From: an uncultured Spirochaetales bacterium
GTDB taxonomy: Bacteria > Spirochaetota > Spirochaetia > Sphaerochaetales > Sphaerochaetaceae
Reading direction: 5' to 3'
Assembly: GCA_949292445.1 (NCBI GenBank)
Contig: CASEZU010000105.1
Span: forward strand, 1 to 10,127
DNA: 10,127 nucleotides
Below the pieces are notes generated by a model that was not told the origin of the DNA, did not search any database, and saw only the letters and a list, made by a program, of their open reading frames with translations. Numbering within the stretch: the first letter of the stretch is position 1; every line of letters starts with the position of its first letter. A program made the position numbers and the translations under genes. Below are positions 1 to 6,275 of this stretch, one piece after another.

Positions 1-804
1 ACGGCTGTTCCAGGTCTCGCAGCGAAGCCCATCGTGGATATGATGGTGGCCGTGAGGAGCCTTGCCCGTGCGGATGAGGCCAGAGCCCGTTTCGAGGCAG
101 CCGGCTATGAATGGATGGGGGAGTTCGGCATTGAAGGCCGCCGCTATCTGAGAAAGGGCGGTGATGAGAGAACTCATCAGATTCATATCTTCCAGGGAGA
201 TGACTGGGACAGCATAATCCGTCACCTCGCATTCCGCGACTATATGAGGACTCACACTGAGGCACGTGAAGAGTACGGCAGGATCAAGAATGAGCTTGCT
301 CTACGCTTCCCGTATGATATCGGAAGCTACTGTGACGGTAAGGATGAGTTCGTGAAGCGCATGGAGAGAAGTGCCCTTGAATGGTACGATGACACCTGGG
401 ACAGACTGTACCTTGCCGCGCGGATGAGGCAGGGTGAGTGGAGCGTCTCGCCGTTCATTGATGCAGGCTCGGTGGCCGCAGCTCTTCTTGCCTCGAATGG
501 GAGGATATACTGCGGGGTATGCATCGACAGCGCCTGCTCGCTGGGAATGTGCGCCGAACGCAGTGCAATAGCCGCCATGCTGACTGACGGCGAGAATAAG
601 ATCCGTGCTCTTGCGGCTGTCATGCCGGACGGAAATGCGGGCATGCCATGCGGCTCATGCAGGGAACTCATGATGCAGCTCGATGCCGCGGCCGGGAACA
701 CAATGATACTGACGGACTATGAGACAAAGAAGCATATCAGGCTGTCTGATCTCATGCCCGATTGGTGGGGGACGGAAAGATTCCTGACGCCGGGAATCAG
801 CTGA
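1..804 (+). CDS. GrpB-family nucleotidyltransferase-like domain fused to a cytidine deaminase-like domain (5' partial)
   Basis: The reading frame is open from base 1, so the true start lies outside; 267 residues are visible. The first residues, TAVPGLAAKPIVDMMVAV, are the conserved core of the GrpB/UPF0157 family, a nucleotidyltransferase-fold family. More GrpB signatures follow (THQIHIF, then LAFRDYMRTH and YGRIKNELA), so this domain ends around residue 115 of the fragment. A linker leads to a second domain (about 150-250) with cytidine deaminase zinc and catalytic motifs: CAERSA (Cys184, catalytic Glu186) and PCGSC (Cys217, Cys220). CDA-fold enzymes of this short type deaminate cytidine or related nucleosides such as blasticidin S; the substrate here cannot be read from sequence. 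The fusion suggests a two-activity protein acting on nucleotides or small molecules. Its stop overlaps the convergent reductase by 8 bases, so no terminator separates them. The family calls are firm; the function is not known. Confidence 0.85.
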   Translation, partial: TAVPGLAAKPIVDMMVAVRSLARADEARARFEAAGYEWMGEFGIEGRRYLRKGGDERTHQIHIFQGDDWDSIIRHLAFRDYMRTHTEAREEYGRIKNELALRFPYDIGSYCDGKDEFVKRMERSALEWYDDTWDRLYLAARMRQGEWSVSPFIDAGSVAAALLASNGRIYCGVCIDSACSLGMCAERSAIAAMLTDGENKIRALAAVMPDGNAGMPCGSCRELMMQLDAAAGNTMILTDYETKKHIRLSDLMPDWWGTERFLTPGIS

Positions 805-1942
805 GCAATTCCTCCGCTCTCCTCATCCTCCCGATCACATGGACACCGAAAGGACAGCGTTTCTCGCAGCCTCCGCATGCGATACAGTCCCTGCCGTTTG
901 CTGAGAGGCTCTGGTAGTGGGCTTTTACCGATGCGGGGATTTCATCATGCATAGCTGCAAGATCCAGGAGCTTGTTCACCATCGCTATGTCTATTCCTGC
1001 GGGACAGGGAGCGCAGTGCCCGCAGTATGTGCACTGTCCCGAGTAAGGATGGAACGGGGCTGAGGCGAGCACGCTGGCGTAGTCCTTCTCCTCATCAGAT
1101 GCACTTTCATAGGCCACTGCTTCGTCAATGTGCTCTGTAGAGTCGTACCCAACAAGAACCGAGGCCACTGCAGGGCGGGTGAGCGCATAGTGCAGGCACT
1201 GCACAGGCGTGAGAGCCACGCCGAATGGGGATGTCTTTGCGTCCAGGAGCCTTCCGCCTGCATATCCCTTCATGACGGTAATGCCTACTCCACGCTGTTC
1301 GCATATGCTGTAGAGCTCCGCCCTTTCAGGGGCGATGCCTCCCTTCATGTCTCCGTAAGTCCTGTTCTCAAAATAGAGATCGAGATTCTCAGTCGGAGGC
1401 AGCATGTCGAAGGCAGGATTCACGCTGAAGAGGATCATCCCGATCTTTCCGCTCTCCGCTGCTAGTTTCCCGACTGCAGGATTATGGGTGCTCATGCCTA
1501 TGTGACGGATGACGCCTGCGGCCTTGAGCTCTGCGGCGAAAGCATAGAACTCCCCGTCCATTATTCTCCTGAATTCATCAATTTCGTCGACGAAGTGGAT
1601 AATTCCGAGATCGATATAGTCTGTCCCGAGCCGTGTGATAAGGTCGGAGAAGGCCTCCTTCACTTTCGCGAGATCGCGTGTTTTCACATACTGCCCGTTC
1701 TGCCAGGTGGATCCGAGATGCCCCTGGATGATCCACCTGCCACGTTTTCCTTTGATCGCCGCCCCGATATTCGACCGCACCTCCGGTTCTGACATCCAGC
1801 AGTCAAGGATATTGATCCCATTGCTTTCACAGCAGTCTATGATCCTGCATACCTCATCCCTGCTGTGCCGCTCGAGCCATTCCGCTCCGAGCCCTATCTC
1901 GCTGACTCTGAGTCCCGTATTTCCAAGTGCCCTGTACCGCAT
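797..1942 (-). CDS. Aldo/keto reductase family protein with C-terminal double [4Fe-4S] ferredoxin domain
   Basis: 381 residues. The N-terminal two thirds is an aldo/keto reductase TIM barrel, opening with the family-typical YRALGNTGLRVSEIGLGAEW. Residues 304-313 (C-x2-C-x2-C-x2-CP) and 353-363 (C-x2-C-x2-C-x3-CP) form two ferredoxin clusters, as in the Fe-S-containing AKR group. The usual AKR tetrad is not intact: Asp47 and His116 can be placed, but the segment after Asp47 (DCWMSEPEVR) is shortened and lacks the acid/base Tyr, and the Lys strand reads IIQGH with Gln73. It may therefore not be a normal carbonyl reductase, and electron transfer through the clusters is a possible role. It follows the MFS transporter by 24 bases with no Shine-Dalgarno sequence; instead a TGGTATAAT extended -10 sits 6 bases before the ATG. 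The 3' end converges with the GrpB fusion. The family is certain, the substrate unknown. Confidence 0.92.
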   Translation of the reverse strand: MRYRALGNTGLRVSEIGLGAEWLERHSRDEVCRIIDCCESNGINILDCWMSEPEVRSNIGAAIKGKRGRWIIQGHLGSTWQNGQYVKTRDLAKVKEAFSDLITRLGTDYIDLGIIHFVDEIDEFRRIMDGEFYAFAAELKAAGVIRHIGMSTHNPAVGKLAAESGKIGMILFSVNPAFDMLPPTENLDLYFENRTYGDMKGGIAPERAELYSICEQRGVGITVMKGYAGGRLLDAKTSPFGVALTPVQCLHYALTRPAVASVLVGYDSTEHIDEAVAYESASDEEKDYASVLASAPFHPYSGQCTYCGHCAPCPAGIDIAMVNKLLDLAAMHDEIPASVKAHYQSLSANGRDCIACGGCEKRCPFGVHVIGRMRRAEELLS

Positions 1943-1948
1943 ATTGTG

Positions 1949-1957
1949 ATTATACCA
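1949..1957 (-). promoter_or_regulatory. Extended -10 promoter for the aldo/keto reductase, predicted leaderless
   Basis: On the minus strand TGGTATAAT is a perfect -10 hexamer with the TGn extension. Six bases separate it from the ATG (1940-1942), so transcription should begin at or next to the A of the start codon. No good -35 is seen at 16-18 bases, which extended -10 promoters can tolerate. No Shine-Dalgarno motif exists in the gap after the MFS gene, which makes initiation on a leaderless transcript the simplest reading. Confidence 0.6.
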
Positions 1958-1966
1958 TTGGATTGC

Positions 1967-3108
1967 TCATTCAGGACTTTGTGTCACATGTATGAGCATA
2001 GCCGCAGGTATGATCGACAGCAGAGCCACGAGGCCGCAGATGGTGAACACGCTCTGAATGCCCGCCGCATCTGCTGCGAATCCGAGGAGCAGGGGAGCGG
2101 TGGTGCTGGCGATGCTCGTCGAAAGGGAGTTGAGGCTGTATGCCGATTCATAGCCATCCGCCGAGGATGATTCCGCTATCATGGTGCTCGTGATGGGGAC
2201 TGTTCCCTTGGAGAAGAATCCCAGAATGAGGGCGAGTGCGGATATCATGAGATATGAGGATGCTGCGGATAAGAGGATGAGCGAGAGGAAGATGAACGCC
2301 TCGCAGCAGATGAAGAGCTTTTCCTTCCTTATCCTGTCGGTGAGCCTTCCCATGATGACCTTTCCCAGAAGATTCCCGACAAAATATATGGATGTGAAAA
2401 GGCCTGTGAACGAGGCGTCGATGCCGCGTGCCGTGAGCAGGAATGGCAGGAAGATGAAGAGCGGCGCATTTGCGGCAGAATCGAGGAGGCTGGCGGCGTT
2501 TGAGAGAGAACAAAACGCTTCCTGAGAAGCAGCCTCAGCTCGATGCGGTTTTTCCTGCCTTTTTCTCCGGCTGCTGCAGCTTTTGTGCGCAGCGATGCTG
2601 CAAATGACAGAATGAAAAGCACAAGGGCAATGACGCCATATACAAATGATGTGTTTCTCCATCCAGCCAGGCCGACAATGAATGTGACAGCAGCCGCAAG
2701 TGCTATCTTCCCTATGTCTCCTGTCGCGGCAAACATTCCCATATCGCGTCCTAGATTTCCGTCCGCAGCTTTTCTTGCGACTGCGGAGAATGCTATCGGA
2801 TGAAAGACCCCGAAAGCCATGCTCCCGAGGAGGAAAGCGAGGAAAACAGTTCCGGTTCCGCCTGCCGCTCCCAGCGTGATGAAAGCTGCTCCATAGCAGA
2901 ACACCGCCAGGCTCAGTACTCTTCCCGCCCCGAAGACGGAGGCTATTGCTCCTGCCGGAAGTGCCAGGATTATCCCGGAAAAGCTCAGCAGCGAACCAAG
3001 CATCCCGACAATGCTGAGAGAGATTCCCAGCTCATCTGCGGCAAATGGAAGTATGAGCGGCATTGCGGCAAGATATCCGTCATTGAATAGGTGGAGGAGC
3101 GGCAACAT
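1967..3108 (-). pseudogene. MFS transporter, about 380 residues, interrupted by one frameshift
   Basis: Two overlapping frames join into one major facilitator superfamily protein. The first half (from ATG 3106-3108) starts LHLFNDGYLAAMPLILPFAADELG, recalling the fosmidomycin-resistance-type MFS group, and contains about six hydrophobic helices ending near the basic loop KGRKNRIELRLLLRKRF. The second half resumes with CSLSNAASLLDSAANAPLF and holds the remaining helices and a clear copy of MFS motif A (GRLTDRIRKEK). The switch occurs at an A4 run on the plus strand (2512-2515, T4 in the gene): one additional base there restores a single full-length frame ending at 1967. It is either a recent null mutation or an assembly error in a homopolymer. 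The substrate is unknown; a small-molecule exporter is plausible. It is divergent from the SnoaL-like gene, and the reductase follows directly. Confidence 0.8.
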
Positions 3109-3114
3109 AAAAGT

Positions 3115-3142
3115 ATTATTCCAGATATCTTGACTATGTCAT
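3115..3142 (-). promoter_or_regulatory. Promoter for the MFS transporter gene
   Basis: On the minus strand ATGACA (3142-3137; 5 of 6 to the -35 consensus) is followed after 16 bases by AATAAT (3120-3115; 5 of 6 to the -10 consensus). The ATG at 3108 begins 6 bases after the -10, so the mRNA would have no leader; there is also no Shine-Dalgarno sequence. The -35 is embedded in inverted-repeat DNA (3123-3146) that could bind a regulator. Confidence 0.45.
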
Positions 3143-3146
3143 ATCT
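3123..3146. repeat. Nested inverted repeats over the MFS promoter (possible operator)
   Basis: The outer arms AGATAT (3123-3128) and ATATCT (3141-3146) are perfect 6-base complements. Inside them TGAC (3131-3134) and GTCA (3138-3141) form a second, off-centre palindrome around TAT. The block covers the predicted MFS -35. No gene in the window can be assigned as its regulator. Confidence 0.35.
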
Positions 3147-3180
3147 TTTCTGCCGGATGACGAGGCTTAAAAATCTTTAT

Positions 3181-3199
3181 TGTAACTATTGACATTACA
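3181..3199. promoter_or_regulatory. Predicted Rrf2-type operator in front of the SnoaL-like gene
   Basis: TGTAA (3181-3185), nine bases, TTACA (3195-3199): a perfect 5-base inverted repeat. The same element, differing only at two inner positions, occurs at 4049-4067 before the Rrf2 gene. The -35 TTGACA lies inside it in both places, so a bound dimer would block RNA polymerase. The neighbouring Rrf2 protein is the obvious candidate ligand; that assignment is inferred from position. It lies about 40 bases upstream of the divergent MFS -35 and could also affect that gene. Confidence 0.65.
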
Positions 3200-3217
3200 T
3201 TAATTGGAGTATATTTT
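3189..3217 (+). promoter_or_regulatory. Sigma-70-type promoter for the SnoaL-like gene
   Basis: TTGACA (3189-3194, perfect) is followed by a 17-base spacer and TATTTT (3212-3217). The -35 is covered by the TGTAA/TTACA operator. The predicted start near 3224 gives a 5' leader of about 50 bases that carries the palindrome AACCAT-A-ATGGTT (3233-3245) and a strong Shine-Dalgarno CGGAGGA (3261-3267), 7 bases before the ATG. Confidence 0.6.
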
Positions 3218-3232
3218 ACGTCATGTAGATGA

Positions 3233-3245
3233 AACCATAATGGTT
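3233..3245. repeat. 13-base palindrome in the leader of the SnoaL-like gene
   Basis: AACCAT and ATGGTT are perfect complements around a single A. It lies just downstream of the predicted transcription start, so it could be a second operator. The one-base spacer is too tight for an RNA hairpin loop unless the inner pairs open. Confidence 0.4.
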
Positions 3246-3274
3246 ACATTGATAAGATTTCGGAGGATTGCATT

Positions 3275-4048
3275 ATGACAAACAAGGAAAAAGCATTGGC
3301 ACTGATCGGAACATTCGCAACGGGGGACACAAGGACAGCAGCTTCACTGCTTGCGGAAGGTTACATCCAGCATAACCTTTCTTACGGAACAGGACGTGAT
3401 GCATTTATAGCTTCTGTGGAATACCTTGCATCAGCACCTGTGAAGACAACAGTGAAGAACATCAGGGCATTCGAGGATGGTGACAAGGTATTCCTGCAGA
3501 CTATCTACAACTTCGCAGGAGCAGGTGAGCAGGCTGCTTTCGATATCTTCCGCTTCGATGGGAAAGGCAGGATCGCTGAGCATTGGGATAATCTTGCACC
3601 ATTGGCAGCTCCAAACCCATCAGGACACACACAGACTGATGGATATATGGCGATTGAGGATATCGATAAGACGGAGGAGAACAGGGAGCTTGTGAAGAAC
3701 TTCCTTGCGGATGTAATGCAGGGCAGGCATCCGGAGAAGACAGCATCCTACTTTGACGGAGAAAATACATCCAGCACAACATAAGCATCGCTGACGGCCT
3801 TTCGGGTCTTGGGACAGCTCTTGCGGCAATGGCGAAGCAGGGTATCAGCATGATCTATGACACCGTTCACATGGTGCTTGCAGAGGGGGAACTTTGTCCT
3901 CGGGGTGAGCGAAGGCACTTTCGGCGGCGTACCTACAAGTTACTATGACCTCTGGAGGATAGAGAACGGCAAGATCGCCGAGCACTGGGATGTGATGGAG
4001 ACAATTGCTGATCCATCAGTACGGAAGAATGACAACGGCAAGTTCTGA
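3275..4048 (+). pseudogene. Tandem-domain SnoaL/NTF2-like protein with two compensating frameshifts
   Basis: The N-terminal part (169 residues to a premature TAA at 3782-3784) is a SnoaL/NTF2-like alpha+beta barrel domain ending GRIAEHWDNLAPLA. A second domain starts around residue 135 and its end, GKIAEHWDVMETIA, lies in the same frame at the 3' end. Between them the protein continues in another frame (YIQHNISIADGLSGLG... to HMVLAEG). One base is missing at the A4 run 3763-3766 and one is extra in the G5 run near 3885-3889; correcting both gives a continuous 257-residue protein. The repeated AEHWD ends show an internal duplication of one fold. Members of this superfamily are small polyketide-cyclase-like or scavenging enzymes and binding proteins; no specific reaction can be named. 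ATG 3275 has a strong Shine-Dalgarno. The gene is flanked by copies of one operator and precedes an Rrf2 repressor, so it is probably that repressor's main target. Confidence 0.8.
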
Positions 4049-4067
4049 TGTAATCATTGACATTACA
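4049..4067. promoter_or_regulatory. Second copy of the Rrf2-type operator, in front of the Rrf2 gene
   Basis: TGTAA (4049-4053), nine bases, TTACA (4063-4067), containing ATTGACATTACA exactly as at 3188-3199. TTGACA at 4057-4062 is a perfect -35; the -10 17-18 bases on (TAAGAAT region, 4080-4086) is weak. The position implies autoregulation of the repressor. It begins one base after the SnoaL-like stop codon. Confidence 0.65.
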
Positions 4068-4103
4068 CTGCTGCTGGTTTAAGAATGATGGCAGGAGGAA
4101 TGC

Positions 4104-4553
4104 ATGCAGATATCATCGAGATTCACCGTGGCGCTTCACATATTCGCCTGTGCCGAATATTTCAAGGATAAATGCAAGGTCACGAGTGATTTCCTCGCTT
4201 CAAGCATAAACACCAATCCTGTCATCATCCGCAGAATACTTTCCCAGCTTTCCAGAGCCGGGCTTATCAGAGTCGCGAGAGGAACGGGGGGAATCGAGAT
4301 TTCCAGGCCTCTGAAGGACATCACATTCCTGGATGTCTACAGAGCTGTAGAACCGATTGAGGATGGGAGGCTCTTCCATTTTCATGAGAATCCGAATCCT
4401 GTCTGTCCCGTGGGACGCAACATCCATGCGCTTCTGGATGGCAAGCTCGAGTCTATCCAGAGTGCGATGGAGGACAGAATGAAGGAGTATACGCTTGATG
4501 ACATCCGCCACGGAATCAATGAGATCATTGCAGGAGAGGAGAGAAAGAACTGA
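4104..4553 (+). CDS. Rrf2-family (YwnA-like) winged-helix transcriptional regulator
   Basis: 149 residues, the usual length. The N-terminal part MQISSRFTVALHIFACAEYF and the winged helix at about 25-60 (TSDFLASSINTNPVIIRRIL, then LSRAGLIRVARGTGGIEISRP) are textbook Rrf2, and DITFLDVYRAVEP opens the dimerisation helix. It lacks the three clustered cysteines that hold the Fe-S cluster in IscR and NsrR; only Cys16, Cys24 and Cys101 are present, and Cys101 (NPVCPVG) matches the lone conserved cysteine of YwnA-like members, which often sense thiol-reactive or redox signals. AGGAGGA (4093-4099) sits just before the ATG. It is preceded by its likely own operator, and the SnoaL-like gene carries the same one. 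The macrodomain gene follows 116 bases on with no obvious terminator between, so co-transcription is possible. Confidence 0.92.
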   Translation: MQISSRFTVALHIFACAEYFKDKCKVTSDFLASSINTNPVIIRRILSQLSRAGLIRVARGTGGIEISRPLKDITFLDVYRAVEPIEDGRLFHFHENPNPVCPVGRNIHALLDGKLESIQSAMEDRMKEYTLDDIRHGINEIIAGEERKN

Positions 4554-4576
4554 GTCGTTCCTCCCGTGTCTTGCTG

Positions 4577-4669
4577 ATGAGATACATACGGCAGGCCTCT
4601 GCCAACTGCCTGCACTGCGGGAACTGTCTTGCAGTGTGTCCGGAAGGGGGCTGTCATGAGGAGGGGAAA
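4577..4669 (+). other. In-frame ferredoxin-like cysteine segment upstream of the macrodomain start
   Basis: The macrodomain frame is open upstream of its best ATG back to 4523. Within it NCLHCGNCLAVCPEGGC contains C-x2-C-x2-C-x3-CP, the exact signature of a [4Fe-4S] ferredoxin half-motif, plus one further Cys. Possible starts are TTG 4571 or ATG 4577, but neither has a Shine-Dalgarno or -10 element close by, whereas ATG 4670 has a very strong one. It could be an N-terminal extension, a separate small peptide, a relic of a lost ferredoxin gene, or chance. I do not assign a function. Confidence 0.35.
4590..4613 (+). repeat. Two mutually exclusive hairpins between the Rrf2 and macrodomain genes
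   Basis: GGCAG (4590-4594) pairs with CTGCC (4599-4603) around a 4-base loop. The overlapping GCAGGC (4591-4596) pairs with GCCTGC (4608-4613). Both stems use the same 5' arm, so only one can form at a time. No poly-U tract follows, so it is not a standard terminator. It may merely reflect the cysteine-rich codons of the segment it lies in. Confidence 0.3.
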
Positions 4670-5452
4670 ATGAATCAGGATGACAGACGTGATTTCCTCA
4701 TACGGTATCTTCTCTCTGAAAATCCTGAGTATCGCGGAATTGCTGTTCCGGAAGATCCCGCAAAGGCCTGGAGGCTGCTTCGTTCACTCATGAACTTACG
4801 GCCGCCGATGGAGGCCGGGGAGGATTTCCTCTCTGTTCAGGATGAATTCCTGCGTGAGGAGATAAGGCGGAAAGGCATCACGGACATTGCCTCGCTTGAT
4901 ATGGCTGATGATGGAATATGCCTCTGGAAGGGAGATATCACGACACTGAGGTGCGATGCTGTGGTTAATGCGGCAAACAGCGGTATGACCGGGTGCTATC
5001 TTCCCTGCCATGGCTGCATAGATAATGCAATTCACACCTATGCCGGTGTTCAGCTCAGGCGTGAGTGTGCAAAGGTGATGAGGCAGCAGGTGCATGAAGC
5101 GGAGACGGGCCAGGCGTGGATCACGCCGGGTTTCAGCCTGCCTTCGCGGTACGTGATACATACTGTCGGCCCTGTGGTTCATGGAAATAAACCATCGGAT
5201 GAGGAGCGCAGGCTGCTTGCATCATGTTATGAGTCCTGTCTCGCGATTGCGGAGGAGCGGAAGCTGGAGAGCATCGCATTCTGCTGTATATCGACGGGTG
5301 AGTTCCATTTTCCCAATGCGGACGCCGCGGCAATTGCAGCTGAGACAGTGAGGGAGTGGAAAAAGCGCAAAGAGTACGAGATCAAGGTGGTGTTCGATGT
5401 TTACAAGGATTGCGATGAGAAAATCTACAGGGAACTTCTCGGAAGAGGCTGA
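4670..5452 (+). CDS. Zn-dependent macrodomain protein-ADP-ribose hydrolase
   Basis: 260 residues from ATG 4670, chosen because GAGGAGGGG (4658-4666) lies right before it and the product then matches the Zn-Macro family N-terminus. Residues 1-80 are the family's helical N-terminal region. The macrodomain follows: GDIT (88-91) and NAAN (100-103) for ADP-ribose binding, then GCYLPCHGCIDN with Cys109, His114 and Cys116, the C-x4-H-x-C pattern that coordinates the catalytic zinc in this class, then HTVGPV and STGEF (208-212), the phosphate-binding loop. Zn-Macros remove ADP-ribose that SirTM enzymes put on target proteins. The SirTM gene overlaps its 3' end, so the two are one translational unit. 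Known relatives sit with GcvH-L and a lipoate ligase; neither is in this window. The frame extends upstream through a ferredoxin-like segment that may or may not be translated. Confidence 0.92.
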   Translation: MNQDDRRDFLIRYLLSENPEYRGIAVPEDPAKAWRLLRSLMNLRPPMEAGEDFLSVQDEFLREEIRRKGITDIASLDMADDGICLWKGDITTLRCDAVVNAANSGMTGCYLPCHGCIDNAIHTYAGVQLRRECAKVMRQQVHEAETGQAWITPGFSLPSRYVIHTVGPVVHGNKPSDEERRLLASCYESCLAIAEERKLESIAFCCISTGEFHFPNADAAAIAAETVREWKKRKEYEIKVVFDVYKDCDEKIYRELLGRG

Positions 5453-6275
5453 GAAACTCCGCATTGCTCTTGATGCCTGTGATGCTGTTCTTGTCGGAGC
5501 CGGTGCCGGAATGAGCGCGGCTTCCGGCTTCAGCTATGATGGCAGGCGCTTCATGGAGCACTTCGGCGATTTCCATGAGAAATACGGTATCAGGGACATG
5601 TACACAGGAGGCTTCTATCCGTTTGGCAGTCTGGAGGAATACTGGGCGTGGTGGAGCCGGATGATCATGCTGAACAGGTATGAAGCAGAAACAGGCAAGC
5701 CCTATTCCGATCTTCTTTCCCTGCTTTCCGGAAAGGACTATTTCGTTCTCACGACGAACGTGGACCATCAGTTCCAGAAAGCGGGGTTCGACAAGTCACG
5801 GCTTTTCTACACTCAGGGAGACTATGGTCTCTGGCAGTGTTCCGTACCCTGTCATGGTTGTACCTATGATAATGAAGCCGCTGTCAGAAGGATGGCCGCG
5901 GAGGAGAAGGATATGAGGATTTCTTCCCATCTCGTTCCGCGCTGTCCAGTCTGCGGCAAACCCATGGAAATGAATCTCCGGACAGATGACCGGTTCGTGC
6001 AGGATGATGGATGGTATGCGGCATCCTCAAGGTATGATGATTTCATCCGGCGCCGCAGGGGATGCCGCATCCTCCTTTTTGAGCTTGGCGTCGGCAGCAA
6101 TACTCCCGGGATCATCAAGTATCCGTTCTGGAGAATGGCAGCAGAAAACCATGAGGCTGTCTATGCCTCTATCAGCCTCGGCGAGTCATTCGTACCGGAG
6201 GAGATCGCAGGACGTTCCATCTGCATCGATGGGGATATCGGAAAGGTGCTGGAAAAACTGAAGCGGGAGAGCTGA
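5415..6275 (+). CDS. SirTM-class sirtuin (protein ADP-ribosyltransferase)
   Basis: 286 residues from ATG 5415, which has AAGGA (5405-5409) at good spacing. An in-frame ATG at 5397 with AAGGTGG ahead of it is the alternative and would add six residues. Both starts lie inside the macrodomain gene. Sirtuin Rossmann elements are GAGAGMSAASGF (from residue 28), TTNVDHQF (Asn115, Asp117) and GVGSNTPGIIKYPFW. Where canonical sirtuins have the catalytic His this protein has Gln (TQGDYG, Gln134), the hallmark of SirTM enzymes, which transfer ADP-ribose from NAD+ rather than deacetylate. Zinc-site cysteines occur in QCSVPCHGC (142-149) and CPVC (177-180). In characterised systems the acceptor is lipoylated GcvH-L, and the pair modulates the response to oxidative stress. 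No carrier gene is visible here, so the acceptor must be encoded elsewhere or be something different. Confidence 0.92.
   Translation: MRKSTGNFSEEAEKLRIALDACDAVLVGAGAGMSAASGFSYDGRRFMEHFGDFHEKYGIRDMYTGGFYPFGSLEEYWAWWSRMIMLNRYEAETGKPYSDLLSLLSGKDYFVLTTNVDHQFQKAGFDKSRLFYTQGDYGLWQCSVPCHGCTYDNEAAVRRMAAEEKDMRISSHLVPRCPVCGKPMEMNLRTDDRFVQDDGWYAASSRYDDFIRRRRGCRILLFELGVGSNTPGIIKYPFWRMAAENHEAVYASISLGESFVPEEIAGRSICIDGDIGKVLEKLKRES

Noticed and set aside
2329..2511. C-terminal tail of the first MFS frame after the frameshift, as real protein
   Set aside because: It is Ser/Pro/Arg-rich without membrane helices, whereas the other frame carries helices and MFS motif A across the same bases.
3857..4048. A separate 63-residue gene starting at 3857
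   Set aside because: It has no ribosome-binding site, and its sequence is the end of the second SnoaL-like domain, including the AEHWD motif that mirrors the first domain.
4571..4573. TTG 4571 as the start of the macrodomain gene
   Set aside because: It has no Shine-Dalgarno or nearby -10, while ATG 4670 has a near-perfect one and gives the expected N-terminus. The upstream cysteine segment is kept as a separate, uncertain feature.
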